Shown: positions 1 through 5,589 of the stretch, in pieces
Numbering within the stretch: the first letter of the stretch is position 1
Layout of the letters: the number at the start of each line of letters is the position of its first letter
Origin: Acidobacteriota bacterium
Lineage (GTDB): Bacteria > Acidobacteriota > Vicinamibacteria > Vicinamibacterales > CAVVIG01
Assembly: GCA_003222555.1 (NCBI GenBank)
Contig: QHWL01000454.1
Coordinates: 1-5,589 of the forward strand
Direction of reading: 5' to 3'
Length of the DNA stretch: 5,589 bases
The notes under the pieces: generated by a model
What the model saw: the letters and a program-made list of their open reading frames with translations, nothing else
Database searches by the model: none
Told to the model about the DNA's origin: nothing
Translations under genes and position numbers: made by a program

Positions 1-1468
1 TGACAGCGGCCATCACTTCACGGATCGCGGCCGCGGTCGGGGGTGAGCTGACGATGTTCATCCCTCTCTGTACCCCTTCGGCGATCTTCAGCGGCGTCCA
101 ACCTTTTTTGTTCTGTTGATTCCAGACGTCGATCCGGGCGCCCTTCTCGGCCAGGAACTGCACGACGGTTGGAACGTGCTTGTAGGCGGCGCCGTGCATG
201 ACCGTCTCGCCGTTCTTGTCGACCGCATTCAGATCGTTGCCCAGCTCCAGCGCCACGCTGACGGCTTCCAGCACTTCTGGTTCTGTCCCCGGATCCTCTC
301 CAGGCGATTGAGTGCCGATTCCCGCCGCCACCATCAATGGCGTCGTACTGTCCTCGTTCGGCAGGAGCGGATCGGCGCCAAGCTCGGCCAGAAGGCGCAT
401 GAGCTCGGCGTCGGCGGTTCTGGCGGCGAGCAAGAAGGGCGTCGCGCCGATCGAATTCAGAGTCGTCACGCCCATACCCGGACGCTTGGTCACTCGAGCG
501 TTGAGTGTCGCTCCTTTTGCCACAAGCCTTCTGACGAACTCGAGACTGTCCATGTTGCCGGATCCTTCGGGAGCAGGATTGTTGCTGCCGGAAACGCCGG
601 CTTTGCGGACCCACGAAACCTGATGCAATGCGGTCCATCCCTGAGGGGCCGCATTCGGATCGGCCCCCTGGTCGAGCAACCACGCTGCGAGCTCATAATG
701 TGCGTTCCCGGCGGCGAGCAAGAATGCATTGAGGCCGGTCTCTGACCCTGCGGCGCTGGCGACCGTGACGGCGGCGCTGGCCCGTTGCGGGATGATCACC
801 GGCAGGGACTCGTTCAGGTTCGCTCCCGCTCGAAGCAGGGCCTGAACTGCAGCGATCTGGCCCTCGCGGGCCGCAAACAGCAACGCGGTAAATCCTCCGT
901 TCGAACGCGCGTGGATGTCAGCCCCGCGCTCGAGCAGCGCTTGGATGACGCCGGGATGGCCTTCAGCGGCTGCCCACATCAGCGCGGTTTGTCCGTGCCA
1001 GCCTTCCTTCGCGTTCACGTCGGCGCCGTAACCGAGCAGCACTTTCACCCCGTCGACCTTCCCGGTGCGCGCGGCGGTCATCAAAACCGTTTCTCCCTCC
1101 GGCAGCACCGTGTTCGCCTCGGCGCCGGCCTTCAAGAGCATCTCGATCGTGGCCGCGTTCCCGTTCATGCAGGCCAGCCAGAGCGGCGTCACGCCGTACC
1201 GATTCGCGGCCTTGACGTTTGCGCCTGCGCGAATCAACAGTTCCACGATTTCCGAATCGTCGCCGTCTGCCGCCCAATGGAGGGCCGTCGTCTGGTCGGC
1301 TTGCAGGGCATTCACATCGACGCGTTGATTCAGCAGGGCGCGAACGGCCGTTTTATCTGCCGCCTTGACGGCGTCCACCAGCGGCACTTCGGCCCTGACG
1401 ATGCCCACACCGGCAAGCAACAACAACGGCACGATCAACCATCCGCTCAAACCGTTCGGGCGCCTCAT
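1..1468 (-). CDS. Secreted ankyrin-repeat protein, 3' end beyond window
   Basis: The frame is open from ATG at 1468 to the left edge, giving 489 codons without a stop. Residues 1-26 look like a Sec signal peptide: MRRPNG n-region, a hydrophobic LIVPLLLLAG core, and a VRA cleavage site before EVPL. About a dozen ankyrin repeats follow. Clear ones are at roughly 58-90 (TALHWAA), 92-124 (TPLWLAC), 125-158, 159-191 (TALMWAA), 192-221, 245-276, 341-373 (TPFLLAA) and 420-455. More divergent or interrupted repeats lie at 277-330 and 374-419. Repeat ends carry the usual GAD.N/GAN.N turns. Ankyrin repeats bind proteins and have no catalysis of their own, so a periplasmic or surface scaffold for the operon products is my inference. 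The start is 10 bases after the DUF1552 stop, with GGAGG 5 bases upstream of ATG, so translation is probably coupled. The family is certain; the partner is unknown. Confidence 0.93.
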   Translation of the reverse strand, partial: MRRPNGLSGWLIVPLLLLAGVGIVRAEVPLVDAVKAADKTAVRALLNQRVDVNALQADQTTALHWAADGDDSEIVELLIRAGANVKAANRYGVTPLWLACMNGNAATIEMLLKAGAEANTVLPEGETVLMTAARTGKVDGVKVLLGYGADVNAKEGWHGQTALMWAAAEGHPGVIQALLERGADIHARSNGGFTALLFAAREGQIAAVQALLRAGANLNESLPVIIPQRASAAVTVASAAGSETGLNAFLLAAGNAHYELAAWLLDQGADPNAAPQGWTALHQVSWVRKAGVSGSNNPAPEGSGNMDSLEFVRRLVAKGATLNARVTKRPGMGVTTLNSIGATPFLLAARTADAELMRLLAELGADPLLPNEDSTTPLMVAAGIGTQSPGEDPGTEPEVLEAVSVALELGNDLNAVDKNGETVMHGAAYKHVPTVVQFLAEKGARIDVWNQQNKKGWTPLKIAEGVQRGMNIVSSPPTAAAIREVMAAV

Positions 1469-1472
1469 GAGT

Positions 1473-1479
1473 CCCTCCC
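1473..1479 (-). promoter_or_regulatory. Ribosome binding site of the ankyrin gene
   Basis: On the minus strand GGGAGGG runs from 1479 to 1473. Its GGAGG core (1478-1474) is 5 bases before the ATG at 1468. The site begins on the last base of the TAG stop of the DUF1552 gene, so ribosomes ending there would sit on it. This fixes the ankyrin start and suggests translational coupling. Confidence 0.8.
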
Positions 1480-2775
1480 TAGAGATTGAGAGGTTCCAAC
1501 AGCTCCGCGACCTTACCGGTGCTATCAACAAAGCTGTCGAGGTGGACCCCAACCTTATCCAGCAGGGTCAGATGGAGATTGGCCAGCGGGGTCTGCTGTT
1601 CGTACTTGATGTGACGCGCTCCCTTGAGCTTGCCGGCTCCGCCTCCTGCCAGGACAATCGGCAGGTTCGAGTGATCGTGCACATCCGGATTGCCCATTCC
1701 GCTGCCCAGCATGTATATCGAATGGTCCAGGAGAGAGCCGTCGCCGTCTGGCGTCGCCCGCAATTTTTCAACGAGATACGCGAACAGCGACACATGATGC
1801 GCGTTGATTTTCGCCAGCTTCGCGAGTTTCTCGGGATCGTTCGAGTGGTGCGACACGGGATGGTGCGGGTCGGGCACGCCAATGTGCGGGTAGGTTCGCG
1901 TGCTCGTTTCGCGGGCCAGCTGAAACGTCACAACCCGCGTCGTGTCCGCCTGCAGGGCGAGTACCTGCAAATCGAACATCAACTTCACATGATCTTCCCA
2001 CACTGCCGGTACGCTGGGTGGCCGCTCGAGATCCAGAAATAGGGACCCGTCCTTTTGCTGTTCGGCCTTCTGGATGCGGCGCTCGACTTCGCGAACCGAA
2101 TCGAGGTATTGACCCAACCTGGTTTGGTCGCCGGGGCCGAGCTCTCTTCGAAGGCGAGCCATGTCCTCGGTCATCCAGTCGAGAATGCTGCCACTCTTGC
2201 GCAGTTCAGCGCGCCGGCGCTCGGGGCTGCCCCCGTCGCCGAACAGGCGTTCGAAAGGACAGATTGTTCTGGTACGCGCACGCAAAGCCGTTATCGCAGT
2301 TTCCAACCTGAGCGATCAAGTCCGTTCCGATTTCAAGCGACGGAATGGGTGTGTTCTTGCCGATGTTTTTCGCGGCTATCTGGTCGACCGTTGTCCCCAA
2401 CTGATAGTCGCTGCCTTCGGTTCTCTTTGCCTGAGAACAGCTCAGGAAGGCGCAGTTTGCCGACGCGTGGTTGCCCGCGGTATACGCGTTCCTGAGCTCG
2501 AGATTCGTCACCACCGTTACTTGATCCAAAAACGGCATGAGTGAAGCTAGAGACGGCGATAGTTCGGCGATTCGGCCTTCGCCCTTTGGCGTCCATGCTG
2601 CCGCGTTCATTCCCATTGGAATGTACACAAAGCCCAAGCGGCGCACCGGGTTGGCGGCGGTTTGGGCCAGGGCAGACAAGGCTGGAACCATCGCGTCCAG
2701 CAGCGGCAGCGCCAACCCGGCGCCCAGACCACGTAAGAACGTGCGCCGCGGTAGAAACTGTTTGGTAATGAACAT
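1479..2775 (-). pseudogene. DUF1552 (HXXSHH) Tat-exported protein, frameshifted by an internal deletion
   Basis: Two adjacent frames together make one DUF1552 protein. The first part (ATG 2775 to about 2257, 173 residues) starts with a twin-arginine signal, PRRTFLRG at residues 9-16, followed by a hydrophobic stretch ending ALSALAQ. Typical family sequence follows (FVYIPMGMN). The second part (2255 to the TAG at 1481-1479, 258 residues) begins FERLFGDGG. It holds the family-naming motif HPVSHH (1862-1845) and a conserved GSGMGNPDVHDHSNLP segment. Between NNLS and FERLFGDG, family members as I recall them have about 17 residues (a W..PTTPLP...NP..V segment). Here one base remains, so the frame shifts and the upstream part ends at 2206 after unrelated residues. 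The sum of 431 plus about 17 residues fits the usual length of about 450. DUF1552 proteins are of unknown function, and likeness to hydrolases of the alkaline phosphatase/sulfatase type is only suggestive. The other start, GTG at 2781, abuts the Shine-Dalgarno, so ATG 2775 is preferred. The break may be a real mutation or an assembly error. Confidence 0.9.
2255..2257 (-). other. Frameshift/deletion junction in the DUF1552 gene
   Basis: Reading the minus strand, the upstream frame is AAC AAT CTG TCC (NNLS), ending at 2257. The downstream frame resumes TTC GAA CGC CTG TTC (FERLF) from 2255. The single T at 2256 could be the first base of the expected Trp codon. A 50-base loss (17 codons less one base) would give exactly this join. 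Its size is inferred from family memory, not measured. Confidence 0.8.
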
Positions 2776-2780
2776 GGTCA

Positions 2781-2785
2781 CTCCT
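2781..2785 (-). promoter_or_regulatory. Ribosome binding site that decides the DUF1552 start
   Basis: AGGAG at 2785-2781 is followed by TGACC and then ATG at 2775, a 5-base spacer. The upstream in-frame GTG (2781-2779) overlaps the last base of this site and cannot use it. The site lies 4 bases after the TGA of the cytochrome gene (2792-2790), consistent with coupled translation. Confidence 0.8.
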
Positions 2786-2789
2786 GCTG

Positions 2790-5243
2790 TCAGTTGTCTC
2801 CCGTTTGCCTCATCTGAAACGGGCTGCTTTTGACGATACCTAGAACCAGAGACGAGAACCGGTAGTCATTGCTGTGCGCCTCGCGTGTAATGGCGCGCAC
2901 TGTCGGAGCATCGTAGTATTCCACCCCCCGACCCAACGCGTACGTCAGCAGCTTTTCGGTGGCCGTGGTGACAAACAGTTCCGGACGAGTGAGCAACGCC
3001 TTGCGAAGTCCAGCCACCCCTTCGAACGTGGAGCCGCCGGGAAGGCCTCCAGAGGAATCAACCGCCGTACCTGCCTCGGTGCGGGTGCGCCAGCGGCCGA
3101 TTGCATCGAAGTTTTCCATCGACAGGCCTGCGGGATCCATGAGCTGATGGCAGCCGGAGCACGCGGGATTCACGCGATGTTGGGCCATGCGTTCCCGCAT
3201 GGAGAGGGCCTTCCCACCCGCGTTGTTGTCCTTCAGCGGCGGAACGTTGGGTGGTGGGGGCGGCGGCGGTGTGCCGAGGATGTTTTCCAGGATCCATTTG
3301 CCGCGTAACACCGGGGAGGTCCGGTTTGCGTACGAAGTCACTGTCAGAATACTTCCCTGGCCAAGGAGCCCTCCGCGCACGCTGTCCTCGCCCAGCATGA
3401 CGCGCCGGAAGCGGCTGCCGTACACATTGGGAATGCCATAGTGCCGCGCCAGCCGTTCGTTGACGAACGTATAGTTGGCCCGCAGCAGGTCGAGCACGTT
3501 GTGGTCTTCCTTCACGATGCTCTCAAAAAACAGCTCCGTCTCCCGCCGGAAGGCCTGCCGCAGATTATCGTCGAAGTCCGGGAACATCCGAGTGTCAGGA
3601 TTGGCAGCCGCCAGATTTCGCAAGTACAGCCACTGCCCGGCAAAGTTGGTGACCAACGCCTGCGCACGGGGGTCGGCGAGCATTCGCCGTACCTGCTGTT
3701 CCAGCACCGCCGGCTCCTTCAGTCTTTCGCCGATGGCCAGGCCGAGCAACTCGTCGTCCGGAATACTGCTCCAAAGGAAAAAAGACAGACGAGAGGCCAA
3801 CTCCACATCGCTGACGCGATAGGCGGTATTCGGTGCGACGTTACGCGGATCGCGCTCGATGCGGAACAGGAACTCCGTGCTTGCGAGAACGGCCCGGAGC
3901 GCCATTTCGATGCCGGCTTCAAACCCTTCCTCGGCCCGAGCATCCTTGTAAAACGCGAGCGGAGACTGAAGGTCCGCATCGGTGACCGGCCGCCTGTACG
4001 CGCGGCGGGCCAATGTCGCGATAATCGTCCGGGCGCAGTCTAACTCCTCCGAAGCGCCGGCCGGGCCGCCTTCGCCAGGCTTCGGCGAGCCGCGACGTAG
4101 CTCACTTGCGAGCGAAGTCGGGTGGCACACAAAGATACGACGGCGGCTCGGCGTGTCCGCGGCGCCGCCCGCGTCGAAAGGCCCTGTGACGGAGACCGAA
4201 TACACCGCGGGCTGAATTCGGGGATGCCGGTCCATGTTGAAGTGTGCCTTGTGCGGCTGGCGCTCCGTTTCTGGCAGGGCAAATGTTCTTCTTGGGAACG
4301 TAACCGCAAGCTCGTGAGGACCGGCCGGTACCGGTACACGGCTCTTCAAATCTTTGTCGACGGCTTCATCCGAGTAGTACCGGTCACTGTGGTTCCGGCT
4401 CGGGCTGACGGTGAAGAGCTGTATGCGCTTTCCATCCAACGTCAGCTCCACCTGCTGCGGTTCGGTGAGTCCTTCGACGTTTTCGTTGCGGTCTCGCGAC
4501 AATCGAATCTGGATGTCGTATGTGCCGTCGCGTGGGAACGTATAGCGAACAATCGTTCCGCCGCGCGTGCCGAACGGCAAACCGTCGAAATGGTCCTCTT
4601 GCGTGAGATCCGCGGGCAGCACGACGATGTGGCTCGCAGGCGATGGCACTGGGCTGCCGAGCGCCAGACGGCTGACCTTTTGCGCCGCGGTCAGGTATCG
4701 CTCCAACAGCGTCGGAGAGAACTCGCCTACACCCACGTTGTCGAAGCCATGGCTCACATCGTCTTTTGGGAGAAGCGAGGAGACATCGACCTCGAGCGCA
4801 AGAAGGTCGCGTATCGCGTTCTGGTATTCGGCTCGATTGAGCCGGTGGAACGTCTCGGTTCGGCCAGGATTGGGGTGGGCCGTGGCCGACCGGTCGAGCG
4901 ACGTCTCCAGATACGACACCATCGAGTCGTACGTGGCTTCGTCCGGCCGCGGGCGCCCGGGAGGAGGCATCATGCGGCCACGAAGTTTCCGCACGACTTT
5001 TTCCCATGTCTCGGCCTGCTCGCCCACGCGCTGCAAGTCGACCGTCGCAAGCGTGAGCCCAGCCGTTTTGGCTCTGTCGTTGTGGCAGCCGACGCAATAC
5101 TGATTGATGATCGCCCTCTGTAGTGAGGCAGGCGAGGAGCGACCGGCAGGTTGCTGCTGCGCTCCACGAACCTCCGGGGAACCGGCCGATGAGGACAACA
5201 CCGCCAAGCAGCCAGCAAGCCAAACCAGCCAGCGCTTAGTCAT
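2790..5243 (-). CDS. Exported DUF1592/1588/1587/1585/1595 cytochrome c-like protein
   Basis: This 817-residue, apparently intact protein has the full planctomycete-type cytochrome architecture. An N-terminal signal (MTKRWLVWLAGCLAVL, cleavage near 20-28) is followed by a c-type haem domain with CVGCH at 50-54 and MMPPP at 91-95. Next come DUF1587 (about 129-193, FHRLNRAEYQNAIRDLL), a strand-rich region (about 215-355) that may be a carbohydrate-binding-like sandwich, DUF1595 (about 403-462, ARRAYRRPVT), DUF1592 (about 474-602, LASRLSFFLWSSIPDDELL) and DUF1588 (about 618-716). DUF1588 holds seven prolines (659-665) and a second haem motif CSGCH at 695-699. DUF1585 (about 735-808) ends the protein. 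Two CxxCH motifs predict covalent haem and an electron-transfer or oxidase role in the envelope; the substrate is unknown. An upstream in-frame ATG at 5270 is rejected because it lies inside a TATAAT box. The start at 5243 has GGGAGG 5 bases upstream. Residues 375-393 look like an in-frame insert encoded by a palindrome. First gene of a three-gene operon. Confidence 0.93.
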   Translation of the reverse strand: MTKRWLVWLAGCLAVLSSSAGSPEVRGAQQQPAGRSSPASLQRAIINQYCVGCHNDRAKTAGLTLATVDLQRVGEQAETWEKVVRKLRGRMMPPPGRPRPDEATYDSMVSYLETSLDRSATAHPNPGRTETFHRLNRAEYQNAIRDLLALEVDVSSLLPKDDVSHGFDNVGVGEFSPTLLERYLTAAQKVSRLALGSPVPSPASHIVVLPADLTQEDHFDGLPFGTRGGTIVRYTFPRDGTYDIQIRLSRDRNENVEGLTEPQQVELTLDGKRIQLFTVSPSRNHSDRYYSDEAVDKDLKSRVPVPAGPHELAVTFPRRTFALPETERQPHKAHFNMDRHPRIQPAVYSVSVTGPFDAGGAADTPSRRRIFVCHPTSLASELRRGSPKPGEGGPAGASEELDCARTIIATLARRAYRRPVTDADLQSPLAFYKDARAEEGFEAGIEMALRAVLASTEFLFRIERDPRNVAPNTAYRVSDVELASRLSFFLWSSIPDDELLGLAIGERLKEPAVLEQQVRRMLADPRAQALVTNFAGQWLYLRNLAAANPDTRMFPDFDDNLRQAFRRETELFFESIVKEDHNVLDLLRANYTFVNERLARHYGIPNVYGSRFRRVMLGEDSVRGGLLGQGSILTVTSYANRTSPVLRGKWILENILGTPPPPPPPNVPPLKDNNAGGKALSMRERMAQHRVNPACSGCHQLMDPAGLSMENFDAIGRWRTRTEAGTAVDSSGGLPGGSTFEGVAGLRKALLTRPELFVTTATEKLLTYALGRGVEYYDAPTVRAITREAHSNDYRFSSLVLGIVKSSPFQMRQTGDN
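3147..3161 (-). other. Second haem-binding motif CSGCH (DUF1588)
   Basis: The codons TGC TCC GGC TGC CAT encode CSGCH at residues 695-699, followed by QLMDPAGLSMENFD. Conserved CxxCH with MDPxG is typical of the DUF1588 (PSCyt3) domain and should bind a second c-type haem. Haem attachment itself is inferred. Confidence 0.85.
4066..4121. repeat. Interrupted palindrome inside the cytochrome gene (REP/MITE-like candidate)
   Basis: On the plus strand, outer arms CCGCCTTCGC (4066-4075) and GCGAAGTCGG (4112-4121) pair in 9 of 10 positions. Two small hairpins sit in the 36-base centre: GGCT(6 bases)AGCC at 4078-4091, and GCTC(6 bases)GAGC at 4100-4113, whose last two bases overlap the right arm. 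The unit spans 56 bases and encodes residues 375-393, rich in Gly, Pro, Ser and Arg. It lies between FVCHP and EELDCARTI, where family members I recall have only about 10 residues between the two cysteines; here there are 29. That excess of about 19 residues (57 bases) matches the palindrome length. Mobility is inferred; no second copy is seen in this window. Confidence 0.55.
5082..5096 (-). other. First haem-binding motif CVGCH
   Basis: The codons TGC GTC GGC TGC CAC encode CVGCH at residues 50-54, shortly after the signal peptide and preceded by INQY. The later MMPPP (91-95) could supply the methionine axial ligand. This is the usual N-terminal cytochrome domain of the family. Confidence 0.87.
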
Positions 5244-5248
5244 TAGGG

Positions 5249-5254
5249 CCTCCC
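5249..5254 (-). promoter_or_regulatory. Ribosome binding site of the cytochrome gene
   Basis: GGGAGG at 5254-5249 is followed by the spacer CCCTA and ATG at 5243. This strong site selects 5243 over the upstream in-frame ATG at 5270, which has no comparable purine-rich run at the right distance. Confidence 0.82.
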
Positions 5255-5268
5255 ATACTTGTGGGCCC

Positions 5269-5277
5269 ATTATAGCA
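5269..5277 (-). promoter_or_regulatory. Extended -10 promoter for the three-gene operon
   Basis: Minus-strand TGC followed by a perfect TATAAT (5274-5269) forms an extended -10 element (TGnTATAAT). Such promoters need little -35 contact, and the best -35 match is only TCGATG (5296-5291, 16-base spacer, 3 of 6), overlapping the preceding stop codon. Transcription would begin near 5262, giving a leader of about 19 bases before ATG 5243. It sits in the only intergenic gap wide enough for an operon promoter. Confidence 0.6.
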
Positions 5278-5289
5278 ATGTCCCTGCAG

Positions 5290-5589
5290 TCATCGACCGC
5301 CGCGGCGCAGCACCACCCACCCGTCGCGCTCGAAGATGACCCCGTATCCCTGCCGGCGCCGCTCGGCGAGCAGCGCGTAGACCTCGGCGGCCGTCGCGTT
5401 GGGCCACGGGCTGCGCTCGGGCACCGCGATCACATAGTCCGCTTCGGGCGCCTGTGGATCGAGCCTGAACAGATCCTTCCGATGCGTGAGGTGCGGCGCC
5501 ACCGCGGTCTGCGCGATGACCGGCGCGTCCGGCGGTACGACGCCCATCGCCTCCGGGCCCGTGCGATCGATCGTGTCAAACCGGTACGG
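5290..5589 (-). CDS. C-terminal end of a probable DUF2079 membrane protein (partial)
   Basis: The frame is open from the right edge (first codon CCG, P) to TGA at 5292-5290, giving 99 residues. An internal ATG at 5547 is not the true start, because upstream codons continue in frame (PYRFDTIDRTGPEA). The visible part has no membrane segment. It contains VPPDAPVIAQTAVAPHLTHR, then EADYVIAVPE, and ends GYGVIFERDGWVVLRR. The order 'PPDA.V.AQ....PHL.HR', 'ADYV', 'FERDG..VLRR' recalls the soluble C-terminal region of DUF2079 integral membrane proteins, which resemble GT-C-type glycosyltransferases; the assignment is from memory. It ends 46 bases before the cytochrome start, and a promoter lies between them, so it is probably a separate upstream gene. 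Confidence 0.55.
   Translation of the reverse strand, partial: PYRFDTIDRTGPEAMGVVPPDAPVIAQTAVAPHLTHRKDLFRLDPQAPEADYVIAVPERSPWPNATAAEVYALLAERRRQGYGVIFERDGWVVLRRGGR

Noticed and set aside
18..683. 221-residue minus-strand frame overlapping the ankyrin gene
   Set aside because: It is an out-of-frame, Arg-rich shadow of the ankyrin coding sequence with no motif of its own.
116..1489. Plus-strand open frames of 209 and 234 residues opposite the ankyrin gene
   Set aside because: The minus strand carries an unbroken ankyrin protein across the whole stretch, and the plus-strand products have compositions typical of antisense shadows.
2250..2262. Programmed ribosomal frameshifting in the DUF1552 gene
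   Set aside because: No strong slippery run is present, and a shift would not restore the roughly 17 conserved residues that are missing.
1479..2306. Second DUF1552 part as an independent gene starting at ATG 2306
   Set aside because: Its first 17 residues are an out-of-frame reading of the conserved CDNGFACAYQNN segment, and I saw no good Shine-Dalgarno before 2306. It is the 3' part of the broken gene.
4122..5123. 333-residue plus-strand open frame opposite the cytochrome gene
   Set aside because: It is Arg/His/Val-rich with no family resemblance and is fully antisense to a protein with clear conserved domains. Such frames are expected by chance in GC-rich coding DNA.
5246..5268. Possible hairpin GGGCC...GGCCC that would hide the cytochrome Shine-Dalgarno
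   Set aside because: The left arm lies upstream of or at the predicted transcription start (about 5262), so it would be largely absent from the RNA; the stem is only 5 pairs.
5290..5547. An 85-residue small gene starting at ATG 5547
   Set aside because: The same frame is open upstream to the window edge with plausible protein sequence, so this is the tail of a larger gene.

Overview
The window is a GC-rich (about 60% by eye), densely coded stretch in which every supportable gene lies on the minus strand. The gene content suggests Acidobacteriota, possibly the Vicinamibacteria side. It has a multi-domain 'planctomycete-type' cytochrome (DUF1587/1595/1592/1588/1585), a DUF1552 (HXXSHH) protein and a secreted ankyrin-repeat protein in tandem. 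That trio is common in Acidobacteriota and related soil and sediment bacteria. The taxonomic call is inference from gene families; no rRNA or marker gene is present.

Layout in the direction of transcription (right to left). (1) 5589-5290: the last 99 codons of a gene that enters from the right edge, probably the soluble tail of a DUF2079-type membrane protein. (2) 5289-5244: a 46-base gap with an extended -10 promoter (TGC-TATAAT) and a strong Shine-Dalgarno. (3) 5243-2790: the 817-residue exported cytochrome-like protein with two CxxCH haem motifs. (4) 2775-1479: the DUF1552 protein with a Tat signal and HPVSHH motif. Its reading frame is broken near 2256, where about 50 bases of conserved sequence appear to be missing. 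(5) 1468 to the left edge: the first 489 codons of a signal-peptide-bearing ankyrin-repeat protein.

The last three genes form a tight operon, with gaps of 14 and 10 bases and each start preceded by a purine-rich Shine-Dalgarno exactly 5 bases from the ATG. All three products should leave the cytoplasm: Sec for the cytochrome, Tat for the DUF1552 protein, Sec for the ankyrin protein. A reasonable inference is a cell-envelope module combining c-type haem redox or electron transfer, a putative hydrolase-like protein and a repeat scaffold. The biochemical role of this family set is not established, to my knowledge.

Two local oddities stand out: the frameshifting deletion in the DUF1552 gene, and a 56-base interrupted palindrome inside the cytochrome gene. 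The palindrome encodes an in-frame, low-complexity 19-residue insert where the family normally has a short linker. There is no gene-free stretch over 300 bases. I saw no tRNA, rRNA, CRISPR array, IS element or convincing terminator.
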